Shown piece after piece: positions 1 through 6,427 of a DNA stretch of 8,957 nt. The notes under the pieces are model-generated. The model did not search any database. It saw nothing but the letters and a program-made list of their open reading frames with translations, and was not told the origin of the DNA. Source of the stretch: Clostridiaceae bacterium (GTDB lineage Bacteria > Bacillota > Clostridia > Saccharofermentanales > UBA5734); the NCBI GenBank assembly GCA_012511525.1, contig JAAZFW010000384.1, forward strand, positions 1 to 8,957. Direction: 5' to 3'. Every line of letters begins with the position of its first letter. Position 1 is the stretch's first letter. The position numbers and the translations under genes are program-made.

Positions 1-2
1 GC

Positions 3-1514
3 GATAGCCTGGCACTTTTCGGCGGGTGCCGCGGCATACTTTACGCGGCTTACGAGCTGCTCGAGCGACTCGGCTGCCGTTTCTTCACGCCTCTGTGCGA
101 AAAAGTGCCGACCTGCGAAAACCTGGAATTGCCCGACATGGACTGCCGGCAAGTACCGGTGCTGGAGTACCGCTACCACAATTATAAAGATTTCACGGAC
201 TATCCGAAATTCGCAGTCAAACGGCGCATCAACGGTCCGGTTCCGATCGGCGGGGACTGGGGCGGCCACCTGGCCTACGCCTGGTTCGTGCACACGTTCG
301 AGCGCAATATCCTTAATCCGGCCGAGATGTTCGACGAGCACCCGGAATATTTCTCCATGGTCAATGGCAAGAGGCTGCGGGAACGGACCCAGCTCTGCCT
401 GACCAACCCGGATGTGCTTCGGATCACGATCGAAAAGGTGAAAAAGGCTTTGGCGGAAAACCCAACGTGCCGCCTGATCTCGGTTTCACAAAACGACTGG
501 GCCAACAATTGCACGTGTGACAACTGCCGCAAAATCGACGAAGAAGAAGGCAGCAGCGCCGGCAGCCTGATCTGGTTTGTCAACCAGGTCGCCGAGGCAA
601 TCGAGAAGGATTTCCCCGACGCGATCATCGATACGCTGGCCTACCAGTACAGCCGGCCGGCTCCGCGCAAGATTCGGCCCCGCCATAATGTCTGCGTGCG
701 CCTGTGCTCGATCGAAGCCTGCTTCATGCATTCATTTGAAACCTGCGACGACGCCACGCGCGCGGTCAGGCGCCCGGATGGCACCGCCTCCCGCTTCATC
801 ACGGACCTTAAGGACTGGGCCAAGGTCTGCGACCGGCTTTACATTTGGGACTACACGACCTGCTTTGCCCACTACCCGATGCCCTTCCCCAACTGGAACG
901 TCCTGCAGCCGAATATGCAGGCCTTCGTGCGCAACAACGTCAAGGGTGTTTTCGAACAGGCCTGCGGGGCAGCCGGCGGCAGCACCGACCTCAACGAACT
1001 GCGCGCCTACCTGATCGCCAAGCTGCTCTGGGATCCTGACTGTGATCTGGAAGCACACATGCAGGACTTCTTGAACACGTTCTATGGGGCGGCAGGCCCT
1101 GAGATCCGCCGTTACATCCGCCTGCTGACGGACATCGTCCGGCAGGAGAACATCCATGTAGGCTTCAACGACTCGTGCGACCGGCCATACCTGACCCCCG
1201 AACGCCTCGGCCAGTACAACGCGATCCTGGATCGGGCTGCCGAAAAAGTCCAGGGGGACCCGATCCTTCTGACCCGCGTTGAAAAGGCCCGCCTATCCCT
1301 GCGCTGGTTACGGATCAAGAACCGGGCCATGCTGGAAGGCAAGCGCGACACGGCTGAAATCAACCGGTTTTTTGCCGACTGGAAAGCGCACGGCCTGACC
1401 CGGATCGACGAGTGGGTCAGTGAGCAAACCACCCACAAGGCCCTGCTGCATCCGGTCTGGCGCGGCACCGACTTCCTAAAGGACTGGTGGGAAGAGGGCA
1501 AAGAACAACATTAA
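3..1514 (+). CDS. DUF4838 glycoside-hydrolase-like protein, 5'-truncated by the window edge
   Basis: The reading frame is already open at base 3, so 503 C-terminal residues are visible and the true start lies upstream. The first visible residues (GGCRGILYAAYELLERLGCR, then FFTP) match the end of the N-terminal domain typical of DUF4838 and alpha-glucuronidase/GH20-like proteins. The GTG at 105 is therefore internal and not a start. The DUF4838 core follows: an EHPEYFSMVNGKR motif, QLCLTNPDVL, a SQNDW strand end, and a Cys cluster CTCDNC around 509-525. The C-terminal part is helical, with a STDLNELRAYLIAKLLWDP segment. Known of the family: DUF4838 proteins are predicted TIM-barrel glycosidase relatives of undefined substrate. 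The gene is convergent with the MFS permease, and the two stop codons overlap. I infer a role in carbohydrate breakdown; whether it is exported cannot be judged without the N-terminus. Confidence 0.85.
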   Translation, partial: DSLALFGGCRGILYAAYELLERLGCRFFTPLCEKVPTCENLELPDMDCRQVPVLEYRYHNYKDFTDYPKFAVKRRINGPVPIGGDWGGHLAYAWFVHTFERNILNPAEMFDEHPEYFSMVNGKRLRERTQLCLTNPDVLRITIEKVKKALAENPTCRLISVSQNDWANNCTCDNCRKIDEEEGSSAGSLIWFVNQVAEAIEKDFPDAIIDTLAYQYSRPAPRKIRPRHNVCVRLCSIEACFMHSFETCDDATRAVRRPDGTASRFITDLKDWAKVCDRLYIWDYTTCFAHYPMPFPNWNVLQPNMQAFVRNNVKGVFEQACGAAGGSTDLNELRAYLIAKLLWDPDCDLEAHMQDFLNTFYGAAGPEIRRYIRLLTDIVRQENIHVGFNDSCDRPYLTPERLGQYNAILDRAAEKVQGDPILLTRVEKARLSLRWLRIKNRAMLEGKRDTAEINRFFADWKAHGLTRIDEWVSEQTTHKALLHPVWRGTDFLKDWWEEGKEQH

Positions 1515-2806
1515 GGCAGATGGGCCATCGTCTCCTGGTTCCGGGCCAATAAACCGGCCAGCACCATGATCGCGCTGACCAGAACAAACGTCGGCTCAAA
1601 GCCGATCCGGCTGATCAAAAGACCGCCGGCAAAAGGCAAGATGACGCTCAAGATGTTCAGCGACCCGCGGATCCCCAGGTATTCGGTGCGGCTCTCCTCC
1701 GGTGCGATGTCCAGAAGGTACGGCTCGAAGCCGATCCGGCGGCCGCTGATGATGAACCCGATCAGGAAAAAGACGATTCCATAAAGCACGGGATTGGTCC
1801 GGATCAGCAAAATCGCGATCAGGGGGACCGCGGCGCCCATAAAAATGCAGGATCTGACGATGACGCGCGCCGCGGCGCGGGCGGCGATGCGGCCCCAGAT
1901 AAAGCTGGACAAGACGGTTCCGGTCACCTGGACCAGCAAGTAAGGGCCCAGATACGACCCCGCCTCGGGAAACCTTTCCTTGGCCAGCAGCATGTAGAAC
2001 GGGAGCGCCATGACGCTGAAGCTGGCCATGTTCTCGATCAGGATGAAACGCCGGAACGTTTTGTCGGCCTTGATGATGCCCGGAACCTGTCGGACATAGG
2101 CCAGAAACCCTTGCGGCTGCCGGACCGGAGATGGCGACATTGGTTCACGGATGCCAAAAAAACCAATCGAGGCGACAGCCAGGCCGATGAAGCCGATCCC
2201 CAGGCTCAGCGCATAGTTGTTTGGAAACGCGAGCGCACCTGGCTTAAACAAACCGGCGATCACGAAGCCGCCGCCAAACGCGGCCACACTGCCGAAAAAC
2301 TGCTTGACCGCGTACAGCCGGGTTCTTTGCGCGCCGGCCAGCACTTTCCCCATCACATCCGCATAGGCGATCCCGGCGAACCCGGCGCTGATCGCAAACA
2401 GGAACACCCAGAAAAAAAACGTCGTCATCGCCAGTTTCGGGTTGCTCACGCCCCAGAGCCAGGTGGACAGCGCCATGCCGAGAAAAGCCGCCGAGCGCAT
2501 GTAGATGCCGAGCAGGAGGTATTTTTTTTTATAGGGCCGGGTCTTCAGGACATGGCTGAACACCAGGTTGAAAACCAGCGGCGCACCCAGCATGATCGAG
2601 TAAAGCAACCCGAAAAGGGCTTTGGATTCGGTCAGTTCGGAAACCAGCGCAGGAAAGACCGTGTTCAAATCGAGCATCGACATCGTGAGAGCCAGGAAAA
2701 AACCGTGCCAGATGTAGGCAAAATAAACCGCTCTGGCCTGACCGGTCAGAGTTCCGCGCGGATCGCCGCCGGTTCTATTTTGGTTTTGGCGCAACAGCTT
2801 TTTCAT
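1511..2806 (-). CDS. MFS transporter, 12 TM
   Basis: The gene encodes a 431-residue integral membrane protein, a normal length for the major facilitator superfamily. About 12 hydrophobic segments can be read. A basic cytoplasmic loop (KTRPYKKKY, residues 88-96) follows TM2, and a longer central loop (about 220-255) separates the two six-helix halves. The N-terminal 25 residues are basic and polar. I chose ATG at 2806 because GAAGG lies 8 nt upstream; an adjacent in-frame TTG at 2809 is the alternative. Family knowledge points to proton- or ion-coupled uptake of a small solute, and the position beside glycosidase-like and oxidoreductase genes suggests a sugar or glycoside. A RIGFEP hexapeptide occurs twice (residues 357-362 and 400-405). 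Its promoter at 2835-2863 is overlapped by an operator-like palindrome, which suggests a repressor. The substrate is unknown. Confidence 0.9.
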   Translation of the reverse strand: MKKLLRQNQNRTGGDPRGTLTGQARAVYFAYIWHGFFLALTMSMLDLNTVFPALVSELTESKALFGLLYSIMLGAPLVFNLVFSHVLKTRPYKKKYLLLGIYMRSAAFLGMALSTWLWGVSNPKLAMTTFFFWVFLFAISAGFAGIAYADVMGKVLAGAQRTRLYAVKQFFGSVAAFGGGFVIAGLFKPGALAFPNNYALSLGIGFIGLAVASIGFFGIREPMSPSPVRQPQGFLAYVRQVPGIIKADKTFRRFILIENMASFSVMALPFYMLLAKERFPEAGSYLGPYLLVQVTGTVLSSFIWGRIAARAAARVIVRSCIFMGAAVPLIAILLIRTNPVLYGIVFFLIGFIISGRRIGFEPYLLDIAPEESRTEYLGIRGSLNILSVILPFAGGLLISRIGFEPTFVLVSAIMVLAGLLARNQETMAHLP

Positions 2807-2818
2807 CAAGGCAACCTT

Positions 2819-2841
2819 CTATGCTGGTGTTACCAGAATAG
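2819..2841. promoter_or_regulatory. Operator-like 23-bp imperfect palindrome
   Basis: Arms 2819-2829 and 2831-2841 pair at 9 of 11 positions around T2830. The core is CTGGT-GTT-ACCAG (2824-2836), flanked by CTAT and ATAG. It covers the -10 box (2835-2840) and predicted start point (about 2828) of the MFS promoter, a classic position for a repressor operator. The regulator is not in the window. The pairing was read directly; the operator role is inferred. Confidence 0.5.
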
Positions 2842-2863
2842 ACCACAGAACCGGTAAAAACAA
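2835..2863 (-). promoter_or_regulatory. Promoter of the MFS gene
   Basis: On the minus strand, -35 TTGTTT (2863-2858) and -10 TATTCT (2840-2835) are separated by exactly 17 bp. The predicted start is near 2828, which gives a leader of about 22 nt before the ATG at 2806. The match to the sigma-A consensus is moderate. Confidence 0.55.
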
Positions 2864-2882
2864 GCAATCACGCGCTGGAGTC

Positions 2883-2911
2883 TGCCCATGCGCCTGTTTT
2901 CCTGTTATGAT
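2883..2911 (+). promoter_or_regulatory. Promoter of the URO-D-like gene (extended -10)
   Basis: The -10 box TATGAT (2906-2911) is preceded by TGT, giving TGnTATGAT. A weak -35, TGCCCA (2883-2888), lies 17 bp upstream. The predicted start is near 2918, about 25 nt before the ATG at 2943. The in-frame ATG at 2907 falls inside this -10 box, which argues against its use as a start codon. Confidence 0.5.
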
Positions 2912-2942
2912 CAAACGAGACCAGTTGAAGGAGGCTTTCCTC

Positions 2943-3956
2943 ATGAACAGCCGTGATCTTGTGTATCGGACACTGGAATTTCAAAACGCGGACGGCCGGG
3001 TCCCCCGCCAGCTTTGGACCCTGCCCTGGGCTGAGCAGCACCACGCCGCGGCGCTGGCTGAAATATACAACGAATTTCCACCGGACCTGGCCGGCGTCAA
3101 CGGGTATCTGCGCGAACGGCCCAGGACAGTCGGGGACCCGTACGAAACCGGGCTGTTCGTCGACGAATGGGGTGCCGAATTCGTCAATTTGCAGCGCGGG
3201 GTGATCGGCGAAGTGAAAGAACCCCTGATCCAGGACGAGGACTGGGCGGACGCCGACCGGGCGCACATCCCGGTCGAATGGCTGACCATCGACCGGGACC
3301 GGATCAACCGCGACTGCGCAGCCAGCACGTCCTTCGTGATGGGTGGCTGCAATCCGCGCCCGTTTGAGCAACTCCAGTTTCTGCGCGGGACAGAGGCGCT
3401 CTTCGTGGACCTGGCGCTCGGCAATCCCGGCCTGCACCGGTTTCTCGACCGGATGCACGACTTTTACTGCCAGTGGGTCGAAGCCTGGGCCAGAACCGAT
3501 GTCGACGCCGTGTCCATGATGGACGACTGGGGCAGCCAGCGCAGCCTCCTGATCGACCCGGACCTCTGGCGGCGCGTCTTCAAGCCGCTCTACCGCGACT
3601 ACATCGCCATCGCGCACCGCTACGGCAAGAAGATGTTCATGCACTCGGACGGTTACACGCTGCAGATCCTGCCCGATCTGGTCGAACTGGGCCTGGACGC
3701 GTTCAACACGCAGATTTTCTGTATCGGCATCGAGCAGCTGGCCGCTTTTCGCGGCAAGATCACCTTCTGGGGCGAGGTCGACCGGCAGCACCTGCTTGTG
3801 GATGCCCCGGTCGAAGACGTCCGGGCCGCGATCCGGCTCGTGGACCGGACCTTGTGGCAAAACGGCGGCTGCATCGCCCAGTGCGAGTTTGGCGCGGGCG
3901 GCAGGCCGGAAAATGTCCGGGCCGTGTTCGAGACCTGGTGCGACCTGCATGGGTGA
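2943..3956 (+). CDS. Uroporphyrinogen decarboxylase (URO-D)-like protein
   Basis: The 337-residue protein resembles the PF01208 URO-D/methyltransferase superfamily along its length. Diagnostic stretches are VDEWGAEF with a following GEVKEPL, the DDWGSQ strand end (D194, D195), the DPDLWRRVFKPLYR helix, KMFMHSDG (H234, D236), the GLDAFNTQ strand, and a GRPENVRAVFETW C-terminal helix. The start at 2943 has a perfect AAGGAGG (2928-2934) 8 nt upstream; an in-frame ATG at 2907 lies in the promoter and is rejected. Where corrinoid methyltransferases of the MtaA/MtbA type carry a His-x-Cys zinc motif, this protein reads His-Ser-Asp. No corrinoid protein or heme-synthesis gene is adjacent. True heme-pathway HemE is therefore unlikely. 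I infer a catabolic member of the family, of unknown substrate, probably acting in the cytoplasm. Confidence 0.85.
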   Translation: MNSRDLVYRTLEFQNADGRVPRQLWTLPWAEQHHAAALAEIYNEFPPDLAGVNGYLRERPRTVGDPYETGLFVDEWGAEFVNLQRGVIGEVKEPLIQDEDWADADRAHIPVEWLTIDRDRINRDCAASTSFVMGGCNPRPFEQLQFLRGTEALFVDLALGNPGLHRFLDRMHDFYCQWVEAWARTDVDAVSMMDDWGSQRSLLIDPDLWRRVFKPLYRDYIAIAHRYGKKMFMHSDGYTLQILPDLVELGLDAFNTQIFCIGIEQLAAFRGKITFWGEVDRQHLLVDAPVEDVRAAIRLVDRTLWQNGGCIAQCEFGAGGRPENVRAVFETWCDLHG

Positions 3957-4009
3957 CCTTACCGTCCAACGATGCAATCCGAAAAAGACAACCGCGCCCG
4001 AATAATCCA

Positions 4010-4038
4010 TTGGTTTTGTGCGCTGTTCGGGTTACCTT
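4010..4038 (+). promoter_or_regulatory. Weak possible promoter for the epimerase gene
   Basis: TTGGTT (4010-4015) and TACCTT (4033-4038) are 17 bp apart, but each matches only about half of the sigma-A consensus. It lies in the 149-bp gap between the URO-D-like and epimerase genes. The -35 sits inside the loop of an inverted repeat, CCCGAA (3997-4002) and TTCGGG (4026-4031). The downstream gene may instead be co-transcribed with the URO-D-like gene. Confidence 0.2.
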
Positions 4039-4105
4039 GAATCGGGGCAGATGACTGGCAGATGGCTACCCGACGCCATCCCGGCCATAGCCTGGGGAGG
4101 TTACC

Positions 4106-5110
4106 ATGAAGAAGCTCATGCTCGTCGGCGGAACCGGCTGCATCAGCGGCGGTATTGCCGATTTGGCGGTGCGCAGCGGCAGGTTCGAGCTGTATGTGCT
4201 CAACCGGGGCAATCGGACCGATTTTATTTTGCCCGGCACGCATTGCCTGACAGCCGACATCACCGATGCGGACGAAGTCCGGCGCAAACTGGGCGGGCTG
4301 CAATTCGATGTGGTCGCCGATTTTCTCAGCTATGAGCCGGGCCAGCTGGAACGTACGCTCGATCTCTTTCGCGGCTGCTGCAACCAGTTCATCTTCATCT
4401 CCTCGGCTGCCGTCTACCGCACCCGGTCGCCCGACGAAATCATCACCGAGGCCGGCACGATGGTCGGGAACACGGTCTGGTCCTACGGGCGCAACAAGAT
4501 CCTTTGCGAAAAATACCTGGCGGAGGAACACACCCGGTCCGACCTGAAGGTAACGATCGTCAGGCCGTCGTTCACCTACAACCAGCTGCGCCTCCTCTAC
4601 CCGGTCGCCCCCGCGCACCAGACCTATTCCTGGACCATCGCCAATCGCATGCTGCAGGGCAAACCGCTGCCGATCCATGACGACGGCCAGGCGTTCTGCA
4701 CCGTGACCCATGTGTCCGACTTCGCCAGAGGATTTCTCGGGCTGTGCGCCAATCCCGACGCCTACCAAGAAGCGTTCCACATCACGTCCGACCACTACTA
4801 TACGTGGCGCCGTCTGGCCGAGCTGATCGCTGACGCCCTGGGGGTCACCGCCAGGCTCTGTCCCGTACCGGCTCATGAAATCGGGTTCGCGCTGGGCGGC
4901 GATTTCGGTGAGAAGCTGATCTATTTCTCACACAACGCCTTTTTGGACAGCCGCAAAATCCGCAGCGTGGTTCCTGAGTTTCGTTGCGAAACACGTTTCG
5001 AAGCTGGCATTTTGCAGTGCATCCGCTTTTATGCCGAGCATCCGGCCTATCAGGTCATCGATACCGCTTTCGACCGAAAGCTGGACGAACTTGCCGCCGT
5101 CTTCGGATAA
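4106..5110 (+). CDS. NAD-dependent epimerase/dehydratase-like protein (extended SDR)
   Basis: This 334-residue protein has the layout of an extended short-chain dehydrogenase/reductase. The N-terminal Rossmann strand and nucleotide-binding loop read VGGTGCISGGI (residues 7-17), an atypical GGTGxIS variant. The FIFISSAAVY strand carries the candidate catalytic Ser (99 or 100), and the YGRNK motif supplies Y127 and K131. The sequence VTIVRPSFTY and a downstream VTHVSDFARGF segment also fit sugar-nucleotide epimerase relatives. The start has GGGGAGG (4094-4100) 5 nt upstream. Known of the family: NAD(P)-dependent epimerisation, dehydration or oxidation of sugars or nucleotide sugars. The neighbours suggest a catabolic role in the cytoplasm. 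The substrate and whether it acts on a free or nucleotide-bound sugar are not determinable. It converges with the transglutaminase-like gene, with 11 bp between stops. Confidence 0.85.
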   Translation: MKKLMLVGGTGCISGGIADLAVRSGRFELYVLNRGNRTDFILPGTHCLTADITDADEVRRKLGGLQFDVVADFLSYEPGQLERTLDLFRGCCNQFIFISSAAVYRTRSPDEIITEAGTMVGNTVWSYGRNKILCEKYLAEEHTRSDLKVTIVRPSFTYNQLRLLYPVAPAHQTYSWTIANRMLQGKPLPIHDDGQAFCTVTHVSDFARGFLGLCANPDAYQEAFHITSDHYYTWRRLAELIADALGVTARLCPVPAHEIGFALGGDFGEKLIYFSHNAFLDSRKIRSVVPEFRCETRFEAGILQCIRFYAEHPAYQVIDTAFDRKLDELAAVFG

Positions 5111-5121
5111 CCGGATCGCGC

Positions 5122-6411
5122 TTAGTCGATCGCCAGGATACCCAGCTGACCGGCCAGGTCGCAATCGATCGCGATCATGCCGTCGCCGGACAAATACTGG
5201 TTCCAGGCAGCCGTATCCATGTCGTAATCGACAACCGCGTCGAAGTTTCCTTCCAGGACGGCGTCCAGCGCGGTGGTCTCGATCAGAAAGTACGCTCCGG
5301 AGCCGCGCCAGGTCTCGACCGCGACCTGCATGTGGCCGGGCAGGATGATCAGGACGGCGTGCATGTCGGTCGCCTGGATGGCCGACGCGATCGTCACCGC
5401 TGTCTCGGCGCAGAGCCCTCCGGCCGACTGGATCACCTGAGCCGGTGTCGCCACGCGCTGCAGCTCGGTGCTGGGTGCGCTGAAGGGCGCCATCAGGTAC
5501 TTGACATTCAGCTTAGCGGACAGGGCGTGCATCATGCTGATGACCTGGACGTAAGTGACCTGCTCGTCGCTGAACCCGGGCACTGACTGGTAGCCGACGA
5601 TGGCGTTCAACGCGCCTTCGGTCAGCTCGTTGGCCGAGTCGGCCGCCAGGCGCAGCAAGGTGCGGATCTCCTCCGCCTCCGGCGTTACCCAGGCCAGGAT
5701 ATTCTCGTAATAGGGTGTCCCATTGGCATCGATCCACTGCATGTCGTAGCGCGAATACAGCTTGACCGGACGAGACTCCTGCAAGACGAGCGTATCGCTC
5801 GTGAGGTCGCGAACCGAAAGGACGATTTGCGCCTCCTTCGTGGAATTGAGCTGGCTGGCCGCGTCCGGCAGCAGCGGCGGCCGGATGCTGATCTCGGTCT
5901 CCAGCCGCGACACGGCGATCTTCTGCTCGTATTTCTGGCTGAAGCCGGGGATCTCAACGCTGCCCAGCACATCGGATGTACCCCTGTCTGTCCAGCACTG
6001 CAAGTAGACGACATAGTCGAGCGAGCGGTAATTGGCCGGAATAATCACCTCCGGCACCTTGACGTTGCATGCGACCGTCGTCGACCGGCCAAGCATCAGC
6101 TCCTGGGGGAACGGAATCAGCTCCAGCTGCTTTGCCGAAGTCTGCGACGTTTGTTTGCTGGTCGCGGCAGTTGTTGTCGGACGCGTGGTGCGGCTGGTTT
6201 CCTGCCCTCGGTTCGCCAGGGCCTGTTTCAGCAAGGTTCCGGCCAAAACCGAAACCAAGACGACTAGAACGACGGCGCCAACCACGATAACCAGGCCCTT
6301 TTTTGATTTTTTCACGACAGGCTGAACGGCTGCGACGGGCTGGCCGCAGACGTGGCAGAAGGGCTGGCCCTCGTCCAGTTCCGCTCCGCAATGGCGGCAA
6401 TAACGACTCAT
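5122..6411 (-). CDS. Membrane-anchored zinc-ribbon protein with extracellular transglutaminase-like domain
   Basis: The 429-residue protein has four parts. Residues 5-22 form a double-CxxC zinc ribbon (C5, C8, C19, C22). A basic patch KKSKK (34-38) precedes one TM segment (about 39-61), predicting ribbon inside and C-terminus outside. A Thr/Ser-rich linker (about 72-92) leads into a beta-rich region. From about residue 230 a WVTPEAEEI helix start leads into a transglutaminase-like fold with a readable Cys-His-acid triad: C334 in GGLCAETA, H360 in LPGHMQVAVE, and E378 in FLIETT. ATG at 6411 is chosen because AGGGGAGGT (6427-6419) lies 7 nt upstream; a GTG at 6420 overlaps that SD and is rejected. 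The SD also overlaps the stop codon of the upstream secreted-protein gene, so the two are probably translationally coupled. I infer a cell-surface thiol protease, amidase or cross-linking enzyme. The target is unknown. Confidence 0.8.
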   Translation of the reverse strand: MSRYCRHCGAELDEGQPFCHVCGQPVAAVQPVVKKSKKGLVIVVGAVVLVVLVSVLAGTLLKQALANRGQETSRTTRPTTTAATSKQTSQTSAKQLELIPFPQELMLGRSTTVACNVKVPEVIIPANYRSLDYVVYLQCWTDRGTSDVLGSVEIPGFSQKYEQKIAVSRLETEISIRPPLLPDAASQLNSTKEAQIVLSVRDLTSDTLVLQESRPVKLYSRYDMQWIDANGTPYYENILAWVTPEAEEIRTLLRLAADSANELTEGALNAIVGYQSVPGFSDEQVTYVQVISMMHALSAKLNVKYLMAPFSAPSTELQRVATPAQVIQSAGGLCAETAVTIASAIQATDMHAVLIILPGHMQVAVETWRGSGAYFLIETTALDAVLEGNFDAVVDYDMDTAAWNQYLSGDGMIAIDCDLAGQLGILAID

Positions 6412-6418
6412 AGCCGGC

Positions 6419-6427
6419 ACCTCCCCT
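6419..6427 (-). promoter_or_regulatory. SD of the transglutaminase-like gene, overlapping the upstream stop codon
   Basis: On the minus strand AGGGGAGGT runs from 6427 to 6419, 7 nt before the ATG at 6411. It overlaps the TAG stop (6428-6426) of the upstream gene. Ribosomes ending the first gene are thus placed directly on the second gene's start site. Confidence 0.75.

Noticed and set aside
105..107. GTG at 105 as the start of the DUF4838 gene
   Set aside because: The frame is open to base 3, and the residues before 105 match the conserved N-terminal side of the family, so the gene is simply cut by the window edge.
1519..1529. GATGG-G-CCATC palindrome near the convergent stops as a terminator
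   Set aside because: The loop would be a single base and there is no T-tract; it lies in the coding end of the MFS gene.
2111..2857. Plus-strand 248-residue open frame
   Set aside because: It is antisense to the MFS gene, its Arg/Gln/His-rich product is the mirror of a hydrophobic coding strand, and it crosses the MFS promoter.
2907..2909. In-frame ATG at 2907 as the start of the URO-D-like gene
   Set aside because: It lies inside the TATGAT -10 box and has no SD, whereas the ATG at 2943 has a perfect AAGGAGG.
2868..4010. Minus-strand 380-residue open frame, longer than the URO-D-like gene it overlaps
   Set aside because: It is fully antisense to a gene with clear family motifs. Its product is low-complexity (Asp/Val/Pro/Gln/Arg/Gly-rich), has no recognisable motif and has no SD.
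3959..4876. Minus-strand 305-residue open frame
   Set aside because: It is antisense to the SDR gene, has the same biased composition and no recognisable motif; it is a shadow of GC-rich codon use.
5114..5131. GATCG/CGATC hairpin between the convergent epimerase and transglutaminase-like genes
   Set aside because: The stem is only 5 bp with an 8-nt loop, has no T-tract and partly lies in coding sequence; too weak to call a terminator.
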